Below, in pieces: positions 9,751 to 18,988 of a DNA stretch of 64,000 bases. Each line of letters starts with the position of its first letter. Position 1 is the stretch's first letter. Source of the stretch: Mucilaginibacter arboris (lineage in GTDB: Bacteria > Bacteroidota > Bacteroidia > Sphingobacteriales > Sphingobacteriaceae); NCBI RefSeq assembly GCF_009754915.1, contig NZ_WPIK01000008.1, positions 164,420 to 228,419 on the forward strand, read 5' to 3'. Made by a program: the position numbers and the translations under genes. The notes beneath the pieces were generated by a model, which was given only the letters and a program-made list of their open reading frames with translations, did not search any database and was not told where the DNA came from.

Positions 9751-10482
9751 ATGCCTAAAAATTTAAACTATCCTTTAGCTTCATTTCAAAAAGCTTTTAC
9801 ATTAGCAGATGCTGTAGATGCTTTGGGGGGAAGTTGTTCTGTTGAAAATTGCGCACAAAAAATGCAGCGGAAGGTAAGCGGCGGTTTTATGGTGATTATA
9901 TCTTCTGCTCAAAAATTTCAGCTGGTAAGTTTTGAAAAAGGTATTATTACTACCTCGTCGGAATATAAACTAATCAAGCATTCTTATACCAATAGTGAGC
10001 GACTGGCTTTATTGAGAAAAGCTTTTTTAGTGCCGCAGGTATTTTCTATCCTTTTTGAAAGGTTTAAAGGGCGGGAATTACCAACCGAAATGCTGGATAA
10101 AATACTGATCCGTGAATTTGGGGTAGAAGAAAATACTGCTGGGCGTGTTGCCGGTTATTTTATAGAAGGCTTAAAAGCGTATGGTTTATTAAACGGTAAT
10201 GTGGTTGTTGAAGAAGACCAGGAAGTTACCCCCAATAAAACTTCTTCCGAAACTGTTAATAATGTGGAACCTGTTGTTCTTTCGAAGCCTGTTGAAAAGG
10301 ATGAAAAACCCGATAGCGCTGATGCTTCTTTTATCACCCTAAAATCTGACAGGTATGAAATACAATTATCCGGGCCGGGAATTAACGGCAAATTTATTAT
10401 TGAAGATGAAGAAGGCCTGCTAATTGCAGAGGCGATACTTAAAAAAATAAAAAAAGTAATAAAAGGAGGTAGTAAAGTATAG
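9751..10482 (+). CDS. Uncharacterised protein, possible DNA-binding domain (DUF5343-like?)
   Basis: A 243-residue soluble protein I do not confidently recognise. Residues 1-145 are helical and patterned like a winged-helix or DUF5343 region (YPLASFQKAFTLADAVDALGG... YFIEGLKAYGLLNG). An acidic, serine/threonine-rich linker (about 146-188) follows, then a compact C-terminal segment (DRYEIQLSGPGINGKFIIEDEEGLLIAEAILKKIKK). AACTATTT/TTACTATTTT motifs lie on both sides of the gene, suggesting it might bind them. A repeat copy (10322-10336) encodes DASFIT at the start of the C-terminal segment. Orphan gene with unknown function. Confidence 0.7.
   Translation: MPKNLNYPLASFQKAFTLADAVDALGGSCSVENCAQKMQRKVSGGFMVIISSAQKFQLVSFEKGIITTSSEYKLIKHSYTNSERLALLRKAFLVPQVFSILFERFKGRELPTEMLDKILIREFGVEENTAGRVAGYFIEGLKAYGLLNGNVVVEEDQEVTPNKTSSETVNNVEPVVLSKPVEKDEKPDSADASFITLKSDRYEIQLSGPGINGKFIIEDEEGLLIAEAILKKIKKVIKGGSKV
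10322..10345 (-). repeat. Extended dispersed repeat in frame within the 9751 gene
   Basis: ATGCTTCTTTTATCACC followed by CTAAAATC, nearly identical to the intergenic copies at 18771 and 36922 well beyond the 12-bp core. Read as DASFITLKS. The match length makes insertion of the repeat into the gene more likely than chance. Confidence 0.7.
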
Positions 10483-10525
10483 ATAGTAATAAACTATTTT
10501 CTGGTCGATTAAAAAAGTTTTATTA

Positions 10526-11302
10526 CTATTTTATTGTTTTTACAAATTCTTCTGTTGTCCCAAATAAATAGTTTTTACTTTTTGCCCATGCAATAAAATT
10601 AGAAATTCTGTCTGCAAAATGATTGCCTGTATTTTTCATCACGTAGCTGGGGAAATTAAAGCGTTCCGGTTGGTTTAAATTAGTAAATTCCCAGGGATGA
10701 AAATACAAGTTTAAATAACCATCTTTTTTATAAGTACGGTTACACATCCATTTAATTAAACCAAGCGGCAGGTTATGAAAAGTTAGCCAAAATAAAGGAA
10801 AGCGTACGGTAGGTGTAACAGAAGATGGCAGTTGTAAAACCTTGTCCTGATAAAACCAGGTACGCGGTTTTTTTAAATTGTTGTACCTGCCGGGAAGGAA
10901 CGTTGGATTGATAGACGAATTGTAAACATATCCTGCCTGAAAAATTTCTTTTTCATCTACCGGCATCATCCGTGCCATTCGGTATCCTGAAACTTTTTTG
11001 CCTGTTAACTGCTCCAATACTTCTTTTGACTGCCTTAAATGTTCAACCTTAAAATCTGAATGGTAATAGCCATGCGAAGCAATTTCATGTCCGTTGGCTA
11101 CTATTTCCGCAATTATATCAGGTTTATTTAAAGCGTAATTAGCGGTACAGTAAAAGGTAGCTTTAATTTGATGCTGTTTTAACAGGGATAAAATTTTTCC
11201 GGTCCCCTCGGTAGAAATTGATAACTGGTCTTCAAAAGAAATGGTTTTGCCATATTCAAAAGGCATATCAAATTCTTCAATGTCAAAGCTTAACAGGATC
11301 AT
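10526..11302 (-). CDS. Polysaccharide deacetylase family protein (NodB-like)
   Basis: A 258-residue carbohydrate-esterase-4-type protein. LLSFDIEEFDMPF provides the acidic motif-1 residues, and HEIASHGYYHSDF gives the H-x3-H metal site. No signal peptide is present, so it probably acts in the cytoplasm or at its inner face. It ends an operon: its start overlaps the GT2 gene by 20 nt, and GT2 overlaps GT87 by 4 nt. Together these suggest transfer of a lipid-linked sugar and N-deacetylation of the product, as in lipid-A or capsule modification (inference). Substrate unknown. Confidence 0.85.
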   Translation of the reverse strand: MILLSFDIEEFDMPFEYGKTISFEDQLSISTEGTGKILSLLKQHQIKATFYCTANYALNKPDIIAEIVANGHEIASHGYYHSDFKVEHLRQSKEVLEQLTGKKVSGYRMARMMPVDEKEIFQAGYVYNSSINPTFLPGRYNNLKKPRTWFYQDKVLQLPSSVTPTVRFPLFWLTFHNLPLGLIKWMCNRTYKKDGYLNLYFHPWEFTNLNQPERFNFPSYVMKNTGNHFADRISNFIAWAKSKNYLFGTTEEFVKTIK

Positions 11303-12236
11303 GGTTTAGTTTTACTAAGTTAGAAGAACGTACAATATAATTAGGACGCTGTTTGGCTTGCATAAACAATTTACCCAAATACAAGCCGATAATGCCTAAA
11401 ACCATCAGTTGTACACCGCCAAAAAATACAACTGTAGCTAATAAAGAAGCCCAGCCGGAAACCACATGACCTGAAAAATAACTGATTAAAATATACGGAA
11501 TATACAAAATGGCAGCCATAGCAAAAAACAACCCGATGCCAATAGCAATATTTAAAGGCCTGACACTGAATGCTGTTACACCTTCAACAGCAAAATGGAC
11601 CATGCGTTTAAAGGTGTATTTACTTTTACCGGAAAAACGAGGGTCGCAAACATAATTGATAGCAAACTGACGAAAGCCCAGCCAACGGATCAACCCGCGC
11701 ATAAATAAGCCATTTTCCGGCATTTGGGCAAGTACATTTACCACTTTGCGGTCAATTAAACGAAAATCAGCCATGCCCTTTTCCAGCTTTGTATCTGATA
11801 TGGAATTGATGATACGGTAATAAATATCAGAAGTTTTACGCTTAAAAAAAGTAGCTTCATCAGCATATTCCCGTGTGGTATAAACCACATCGTAACCTTC
11901 TTCCCACTTTTCCAAAAACTGAGGGATCAGTTCTGGAGGATGTTGCAAATCGCTGTCCATGCATATTACACAATCGCCGGAAGCATGGTCATAACCGGCT
12001 TTTAAAGCATTTTGATGACCAAAATTGCGGGAAAGTTCTAAGTAAAAAAAATGATTGCCAATGCTGGAAAGTTTTTTTAGTTTATTTAAAGTATGATCTG
12101 AACTGCCATCATCTACAAAAATCACTTCAAACTGATAAGGTAGGTTTTCAAAAACAGAAATCAGGCGCATGGCCAGCGTTTCAACATTTCCTTCCTCATT
12201 AAAAGAAGGGACTACGATAGAAACTAATCTCTTCAT
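11283..12236 (-). CDS. Family-2 glycosyltransferase, GtrB/DPM1-like with two C-terminal TM helices
   Basis: A 317-residue enzyme. The GT-A domain shows VVPSFNEEGNVETL, DDGSSDHT and DSDLQHPPELI (nucleotide-sugar and metal binding). Two transmembrane helices at about 230-290 match the polyprenyl-phosphate glycosyltransferase subgroup (GtrB, ArnC, DPMS). Family members load a sugar onto undecaprenyl phosphate at the inner membrane. The neighbouring GT87 protein could then use that donor in the periplasm. Overlaps with both neighbours show translational coupling. Confidence 0.9.
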   Translation of the reverse strand: MKRLVSIVVPSFNEEGNVETLAMRLISVFENLPYQFEVIFVDDGSSDHTLNKLKKLSSIGNHFFYLELSRNFGHQNALKAGYDHASGDCVICMDSDLQHPPELIPQFLEKWEEGYDVVYTTREYADEATFFKRKTSDIYYRIINSISDTKLEKGMADFRLIDRKVVNVLAQMPENGLFMRGLIRWLGFRQFAINYVCDPRFSGKSKYTFKRMVHFAVEGVTAFSVRPLNIAIGIGLFFAMAAILYIPYILISYFSGHVVSGWASLLATVVFFGGVQLMVLGIIGLYLGKLFMQAKQRPNYIVRSSNLVKLNHDPVKL

Positions 12237-13405
12237 ACTGCTAATTCTGTTTTTTCTGTTTGATCTTTCATGTTTCTTGTCCAGGTTTCATAAATAACAG
12301 TTAACCAAACCAATAAACAGGGCAACGCTTTTAGGGAATATTTTACGATATATTCGTTTTTTATGCTTTTCGGAAAAATATCAGAAGGTGATAAACTGGT
12401 TAGGATAAATGCAAAAACCAATAAAGCAATCTGCAAAGGTGTTACAGGTTTTGGCAAATTAACAAACCAAATAGCAACACCTGCAAAAGCAATTATGTAA
12501 GTCGGAGATTCGGAACCGGAACTAAATAAAACCGTGAATAACAGTGTAGAACTTAGGATAAGTAACTGGTATGGCAGTTCGTTATATTTTTTAATGAAAA
12601 GATAAGAAGAGCCAAAAACAGCTAAAGCAGGAAGCAGAACAATGCCGTCAGAAATTTTAGGCAGATGAAATATACGGCGTATTAAGCCCATTACAGAAAT
12701 ATCCTGCATAACTGATGCTGCGTTTTCGGCATCTTTTTCTATAAGCACTTTTAGCCAATCACGATAAGTTTGAATAATGAAAGCAGGTGAAGACAGGAGC
12801 ATTGGCAAAACGAAAAATGCCACCGACCAGAAAATTAAACTCAAAATCAGTTTTAATTTATGATCTGAAAAAAAGAAAAAGGCAAGCCCGACAATGCCAT
12901 AAAGTTTAATAAACGTTCCTAAAATAATCAGGCAGGCCGCCCAGAAATCTTTTTTCTGCCTGATCAGAATAAAGCTTAACAAAATAATAGCAGCCATACA
13001 TGGATTAAACTGCACGCTAAAAGAAGCAGTCATTAACTCGTGGGCGCAAAGCAATAAGATGATAATTTTATGTTGATTAACTAAAGGAAGATGATTAATA
13101 GCTACAAATAATATATAAGCATTAAACATCACCCATAACACTACAGCAACCGGATCTGGAAGCCAGACAAATGGCGCAATAAATAAGGCGAAAAGAGGGC
13201 CGTAATGGTTTACATCTAAAAAATGTTCTGGTTGTGGCAGATATAAATTATGCTGATGGATTACATTAAAAAAGGTAAATTTATAAATGAGGTAATTATT
13301 ATAATGGTGGCTGAATGCCTGTTTTATTACTGCAAAAAAACTTAAGCCGAACCACAAAAACAGGGCGGTTTTTTTTTGTAAAAGGAAGTTTAACACAGAG
13401 GGCAT
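12233..13405 (-). CDS. GT87-like (DUF2029) polytopic membrane glycosyltransferase
   Basis: A 390-residue protein with about ten hydrophobic segments and the DUF2029/GT87 pattern: NVIHQHNLYLPQPEHFLDVNHYGPLFALF near residues 45-75, followed by WLPDP. Such GT-C enzymes use polyprenyl-phosphate sugars and act on the periplasmic side. First gene of the three-gene operon; its stop overlaps the GT2 start in an ATGA arrangement. The acceptor is unknown. Assignment to GT87 rather than a generic GT-C protein is moderately sure. Confidence 0.78.
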   Translation of the reverse strand: MPSVLNFLLQKKTALFLWFGLSFFAVIKQAFSHHYNNYLIYKFTFFNVIHQHNLYLPQPEHFLDVNHYGPLFALFIAPFVWLPDPVAVVLWVMFNAYILFVAINHLPLVNQHKIIILLLCAHELMTASFSVQFNPCMAAIILLSFILIRQKKDFWAACLIILGTFIKLYGIVGLAFFFFSDHKLKLILSLIFWSVAFFVLPMLLSSPAFIIQTYRDWLKVLIEKDAENAASVMQDISVMGLIRRIFHLPKISDGIVLLPALAVFGSSYLFIKKYNELPYQLLILSSTLLFTVLFSSGSESPTYIIAFAGVAIWFVNLPKPVTPLQIALLVFAFILTSLSPSDIFPKSIKNEYIVKYSLKALPCLLVWLTVIYETWTRNMKDQTEKTELAV

Positions 13406-13482
13406 GTATTGCTATAAGTAATGCTATTGTTACAAACATAAAAAAAATGTTGAACATTTTAACGCTTAGCCTATAGCCAAGG

Positions 13483-13520
13483 CTAAAAAAAAGAAGGCCC
13501 TGACCAGGGGCCCTCTTTTA
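13483..13520 (-). terminator. Rho-independent terminator after hom
   Basis: Read on the minus strand, a GC-rich hairpin (GGGCCCCTGG / AGGGCC arms) is followed by CTTCTTTTTTTT. It lies about 60 nt after the hom stop codon. A second small TAGCC/GGCTA hairpin lies just beyond. Confidence 0.8.
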
Positions 13521-13577
13521 AACTGATAAAAGAAATCTACTACAAAACTTGTATCAGCGCTTTTAATGCAATGTTAT

Positions 13578-14777
13578 TTACCTGGAAGAAACCCTCGGGT
13601 TATTAACTGCTATAAAAGCTTTGTTTTGAGATATACGATGCTGGTTAACAATCAGATTTTTTAATTTGATTGTTCCTGTAATAAATTTAAAACGGTCTGA
13701 ATAAAATCTTTCGGCAACATGTTCAAAGTTCAATTCCTTAATGAGATCTTCATTATGGTAACGCATGTAAATGTCTAATTCAATATCATTGGTAAATTGT
13801 AAACCATCTGTTGCTGCTGCTTTTTTATATTCATAATGATAATCGTAACGCAAGGCCGTAATATCGGAAAGCACGGCCGAACCAGTAGGATGTCCACCTG
13901 CACCTTTGCCAAAAAAGAATTGCTGATCTGCAAAAGCAGCCTGGACAATCACCCCGTTATATTCGTAATCAACATTATAAAGCAACTCTTTTTTATCAAT
14001 GAAACGGGGAAGTACATACAGGGCAACCTGTTGGTTATTTAACTTTTTTGCATAAGGTACAAGCTTGATTTTCAATTCCTTCTCTTTAGCATATTGAATA
14101 TCTTGTACAGATAAGTTTTCGATGCCCAAATTAAAAACTTCTTCCGGTTTTACCACAATTCCATACGCATGATATGCTGCAATCACTAATTTGAATTTGG
14201 CATCAAAACCACCAACATCCATCGTTGGGTCTGTTTCTGCAAAACCTAATTCCTGCGCCTGTTTTAAAGCGGTAGGATAATCCAGGCCATCGTTAAACCC
14301 TTTGGAAAGGATGTAGTTGGATGAACCATTAAAAATACCGTAAATAGAATGCAGCAACTCATTGTCATAATATTCTTCCAGGTTACGTATAATCGGAATA
14401 CTTCCGCAAACCGCGCCTTCGTAAAGCAAGGAAGTACCGTACTGATGCTGCAGGTCGATCAGTTCTGATAAGTGCAGGGCAATCATTTTTTTACTGGCCG
14501 AAACCACATTTTTTCCGGCCTTGAGGGCAGCAGAAACGATCTCAAAAGCTGCTTCCGTATCGTTAATTAACTCTACTACTGTATTAATTTCGGGGTTTTG
14601 AAGAATGCTGTTTTTATCGGTAGAAAAAAGTTCTTGCGGTAACGAACGTTTTTTATTCGGATTTTTAATTACAAAACGAACAATTTCCAGGTTAAGGTTT
14701 TTGGTTTTGATAATATCATATAATCCCTGGCCAACTACACCAAAGCCAAACAGGCCAATATTTATTTTTTTACTCAT
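13578..14777 (-). CDS. hom: Homoserine dehydrogenase
   Basis: A 399-residue NAD(P)-dependent enzyme that reduces aspartate semialdehyde to homoserine. The nucleotide-binding motif GLFGFGVVGQGLYDII is at residues 8-23, and the catalytic-domain motif GFAETDPTMDVGGFDAKFKL is at about 185-204. It is the monofunctional form without a fused aspartokinase and lacks an obvious C-terminal ACT domain. It follows metX by 4 nt, so the two are an operon feeding O-acetylhomoserine synthesis. A strong terminator follows. Confidence 0.93.
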   Translation of the reverse strand: MSKKINIGLFGFGVVGQGLYDIIKTKNLNLEIVRFVIKNPNKKRSLPQELFSTDKNSILQNPEINTVVELINDTEAAFEIVSAALKAGKNVVSASKKMIALHLSELIDLQHQYGTSLLYEGAVCGSIPIIRNLEEYYDNELLHSIYGIFNGSSNYILSKGFNDGLDYPTALKQAQELGFAETDPTMDVGGFDAKFKLVIAAYHAYGIVVKPEEVFNLGIENLSVQDIQYAKEKELKIKLVPYAKKLNNQQVALYVLPRFIDKKELLYNVDYEYNGVIVQAAFADQQFFFGKGAGGHPTGSAVLSDITALRYDYHYEYKKAAATDGLQFTNDIELDIYMRYHNEDLIKELNFEHVAERFYSDRFKFITGTIKLKNLIVNQHRISQNKAFIAVNNPRVSSR

Positions 14778-14781
14778 GTTA

Positions 14782-15837
14782 TCAAGCCGTACGAAATGGC
14801 GTAGTCAATTTTTCTGTAACTTGTTGTATTAAAAAAGATTTAATAATCTTACTTAAAGCTTCTGTTTCTATTAAAAAGCCATCATGGCCAAAAAGGGATT
14901 CTACCTCAGCAAAAGAAGCATCCGGAATATGCCTCGAAAGAAACCGTTGTTCTTCTGGTGGAAATAAAATATCTGAAGCGATAGCAATAATCAGGCTGCG
15001 TGCTTTAACCCTGCCTAAAGCATTTTCTAAACTTACGCGGTTTCGAGCTACATTATGGCTGTCCATTGCCTTGGTTAAATACCAGTAACTGTAAGCGTTA
15101 AAACGGTTAACCAATTTTTGGCCCTGGTAATTCTGATAGGATGCGGCATTGAAAGACCCTTTTTTCTGCAGATCATCTTCTGATTGTGTTACAGCATAAG
15201 TTTTATAACTACGGTAGGATAGCAATGCCAAACTCCGTGCTGCTTTTAGCCCTGCATTTCCGCCGTTTGGCTGACTTTTATAAAATGTAGGGTCCGCAGT
15301 TAAACACAAACGCTGCGATTCATTAAACGCAATTCCCCAGGGAGAATGCCTGGCATTGCTGGCCAGAATAATTAACTGGTTTATTTTTTCCGGTTCAGAA
15401 ACAGCCCATTCTAAAGCTTGTTGTCCGCCCAATGATCCGCCTATCAGTACATCTATCTGATCAATTTTTAAATGTGCAGCAAGCAGTTGATGGGCCTTAA
15501 CCATATCACGAATAGTAATTTCCGGAAAAGAAAGATAGTATGGTTCGTCATTTTTAGCGTCAATGCTTAATGGGTTGGTTGTTCCATAAGCAGAACCTAC
15601 AATATTTGCGCAAATAATAAAATGCTCTTCCGGGTTAAATATCGCTTTTTCTCCAAATAAACCCGGCCACCAATCTATAACATCCGAATTTGCTGTGAGG
15701 GCATGACAAACCCATACAATATTATTTTTATATGTACTCCGGTTTCCAAAAGTATGATAAGCAATTTCTAAAGCAGGCAGCTTTTTACCGGATTCCAGAT
15801 AAAACAAATCAGTATGAATAAATTTTTTTAAGCTCAT
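14782..15837 (-). CDS. metX: Homoserine O-acetyltransferase
   Basis: An alpha/beta-hydrolase-fold acyltransferase that makes O-acetylhomoserine from homoserine and acetyl-CoA. The nucleophile motif GGSLGGQQALEW is present, and the C-terminal FGHDGFLIE supplies the catalytic histidine. The frame opens with a GTG at 15849, but the ATG at 15837 (MSLKKFIHTD) gives the usual family start, making 351 residues. It lies between metY, from which it is separated by a hairpin terminator, and hom, 4 nt away. Partial termination upstream would make its expression respond to the metY riboswitch only through readthrough. Confidence 0.93.
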   Translation of the reverse strand: MSLKKFIHTDLFYLESGKKLPALEIAYHTFGNRSTYKNNIVWVCHALTANSDVIDWWPGLFGEKAIFNPEEHFIICANIVGSAYGTTNPLSIDAKNDEPYYLSFPEITIRDMVKAHQLLAAHLKIDQIDVLIGGSLGGQQALEWAVSEPEKINQLIILASNARHSPWGIAFNESQRLCLTADPTFYKSQPNGGNAGLKAARSLALLSYRSYKTYAVTQSEDDLQKKGSFNAASYQNYQGQKLVNRFNAYSYWYLTKAMDSHNVARNRVSLENALGRVKARSLIIAIASDILFPPEEQRFLSRHIPDASFAEVESLFGHDGFLIETEALSKIIKSFLIQQVTEKLTTPFRTA

Positions 15838-15867
15838 CAGCAAGACCACATCGGCTTTAACAAATAG

Positions 15868-15908
15868 AAAAAATAAAGATCAGCAGTAGCCATAGAAACT
15901 GCTGATCT
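15868..15908 (-). terminator. Terminator between metY and metX
   Basis: Perfect 11-bp arms AGATCAGCAGT (15877-15887) and ACTGCTGATCT (15898-15908). On the minus strand the hairpin is followed by TTATTTTTTC. It begins 8 nt after the metY stop. Confidence 0.85.
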
Positions 15909-15915
15909 GAAAGCT

Positions 15916-17262
<1,347 letters not shown>

Positions 17263-17440
17263 TTAATGATGAATAAATAGCTGCTAAATTAGCTGTAATT
17301 AAATGTTGTTGAAGTAGTATATAGGTTGCTTTAACAACACCTATACATACAAAAAACATCAGCGCAAAAACCAATTTGGTTATTTATAAGATTACTTTGA
17401 AAAGGGGAACAAAAGCTTTTTTTATACATATTATTAAAAA

Positions 17441-17547
17441 TTTATATTTCCCGGGGTTATTTTCCGGGCCAGGAATTGGCACCTTCTCCAATAAAGGAGG
17501 GTTGCCAGTGGGTTTCAGAGCCTGATCTCTCGCCACTTCTTTATAAA
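17441..17547 (-). ncRNA. SAM-I (S-box) riboswitch upstream of metY
   Basis: On the minus strand the conserved S-box core can be read: GTGGCGAGAGATCAGG, then GAAACCCACTGGCAACC, then AAGGTGCCAATTCC. P1 is TTTATA (17542-17547) pairing with TATAAA (17441-17446). P4 is CCCGG/CCGGG near 17451-17468. The 107-nt span is normal for SAM-I. About 200 nt of AT-rich leader separate it from the metY start. No clear U-run terminator follows P1, so control may act through another fold. Confidence 0.92.
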
Positions 17548-17644
17548 CCAAAGCCTGTAAAAGGTTTGATTAAGCAGGTATCGCTACCAAATAATGTTTC
17601 AAATATAGGAGCAGAAAAGTAATTTTTCCAAATTTTATTCCTTT

Positions 17645-18772
17645 TTAGTTTGATATTGGTTGAAGTGCAGCTGCTAAATCCTCTATCAAATCATCTGCGT
17701 TTTCTAATCCAACAGATACACGCAGCAGGTTCTGGGGCGTTTTGCTATCAGGTCCTTCTACTGAAGCACGGTGTTCAATTAAGCTTTCCACGCCACCTAA
17801 ACTGGTTGCCTGCGTAAAAATTTTCACCTGGTTTACTACATCCCGCGTTGTTTGTGCATTACCTTTTACCAGAAATGACAGCATTCCGCCACCGGCAAAC
17901 ATTTGCTTTTTTACAATTTCGTGTTGAGGATGAGAGGCAAACCCAGGATAAAAAACCCGCTCAACCATTGGATGGCTTTCCAGAAAAGCAGCCAGTTTTG
18001 TTGCATTTTCTACATGTCCTTTCATGCGGTACGGAAGCGTTTTAATCCCTCTAACTGTCATATAACAATCAAAAGGAGAGGGGATTGCACCGCCCATTTC
18101 TTGTATTTGTTTTAGTTTTAACCACCATTCGTCGGCTTCACGGGCAATTAATGCCCCACCTAAAACATCGCTGTGCCCGCCCAGGTATTTTGTTGTAGAG
18201 TGCATAACCAGATCTGCGCCTAAATCCAGCGGCCTTTGTAAAATTGGTGTGGCAAAGGTATTATCGCATACTGTTTTTACCGATGTTTTTTTGGCAATGG
18301 CTACAATAGCTGTTAGATCAGTTATTTTTAAAAGCGGATTGGATGGTGTTTCTATCCAGATCAGTTTTGTATTTGGTTTGATGCTTGCTGCAACAAGATC
18401 TAAATTACCCAGATCAATAAAATCAAATTCTAATGTCTTATTAAAAACCTGCTTTAACTGATTGCGCAAACCATGGTACATATCATCCGGACAAATAAGA
18501 TGGCTGCCGGGTTCAAGCGATTGGAAAACAGTCATCCCGGCTGCATTGCCTGCTGAAAAAGCAGCAGCGGCAGCCCCATTTTCTAATTTTGCCAGAACAT
18601 TTTCCAGTGAGTTCCTGTTCGGGTTATTGCTTCTGCTATAAATATATCCCGAAGGATAAGAACCATCTTCAGCCCGTTCAAAAGTTGTAGATAAAGTAAT
18701 TGGCTGGATTACAGCTTTGTTTCCCTCATCAATCTGGTTACCTGCGTGGATGGCAATGGTTTCGATCTTCAT
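17645..18772 (-). CDS. metB: Cystathionine gamma-synthase / lyase family PLP enzyme
   Basis: A 375-residue Cys/Met-metabolism PLP enzyme. The PLP lysine lies in MHSTTKYLGGHSDVLGG. Length and position beside metY/metX/hom favour cystathionine gamma-synthase, which joins O-acetylhomoserine and cysteine, though gamma-lyase cannot be excluded by eye. With metY it gives two routes to homocysteine. Its ATG lies inside a copy of the dispersed repeat: TTAGGTGATAAAAGAAGC runs directly into ATGAAG, so the AAAAGAAG stretch sits in ribosome-binding position. The riboswitch lies after this gene, so it is not obviously under SAM control. Confidence 0.88.
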   Translation of the reverse strand: MKIETIAIHAGNQIDEGNKAVIQPITLSTTFERAEDGSYPSGYIYSRSNNPNRNSLENVLAKLENGAAAAAFSAGNAAGMTVFQSLEPGSHLICPDDMYHGLRNQLKQVFNKTLEFDFIDLGNLDLVAASIKPNTKLIWIETPSNPLLKITDLTAIVAIAKKTSVKTVCDNTFATPILQRPLDLGADLVMHSTTKYLGGHSDVLGGALIAREADEWWLKLKQIQEMGGAIPSPFDCYMTVRGIKTLPYRMKGHVENATKLAAFLESHPMVERVFYPGFASHPQHEIVKKQMFAGGGMLSFLVKGNAQTTRDVVNQVKIFTQATSLGGVESLIEHRASVEGPDSKTPQNLLRVSVGLENADDLIEDLAAALQPISN

Positions 18773-18787
18773 GCTTCTTTTATCACC
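18771..18787 (-). repeat. Dispersed repeat providing the metB start codon
   Basis: ATGCTTCTTTTATCACC on the plus strand; read on the minus strand GGTGATAAAAGAAGCAT, whose final AT forms the metB ATG. An inverted partner lies at 18902-18913, 115 bp away. Confidence 0.85.
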
Positions 18788-18901
18788 TAAAAAACTATAA
18801 ATGCAAACATGTAAATATTAAAACAAATAGCAGTTAATTTATAAATAATTTGATATGTTTTTTCCATTCCTGTTTCTATCAACCTGATGTAAAAACAGGC
18901 A

Positions 18902-18913
18902 TAAAAGAAGCAT
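18902..18913 (+). repeat. Dispersed repeat between metB and mqnE
   Basis: Exact TAAAAGAAGCAT. It is inverted relative to the copy at the metB start. The 100-odd bases between the two are AT-rich without a gene and probably contain the metB promoter. Confidence 0.8.
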
Positions 18914-18988
18914 GTTGCAACTTACATTAGTTTTGCATGGCAAACAGTTAATAGTTTTTATAGTATTTTTGCAGAAATAATTACTGTT

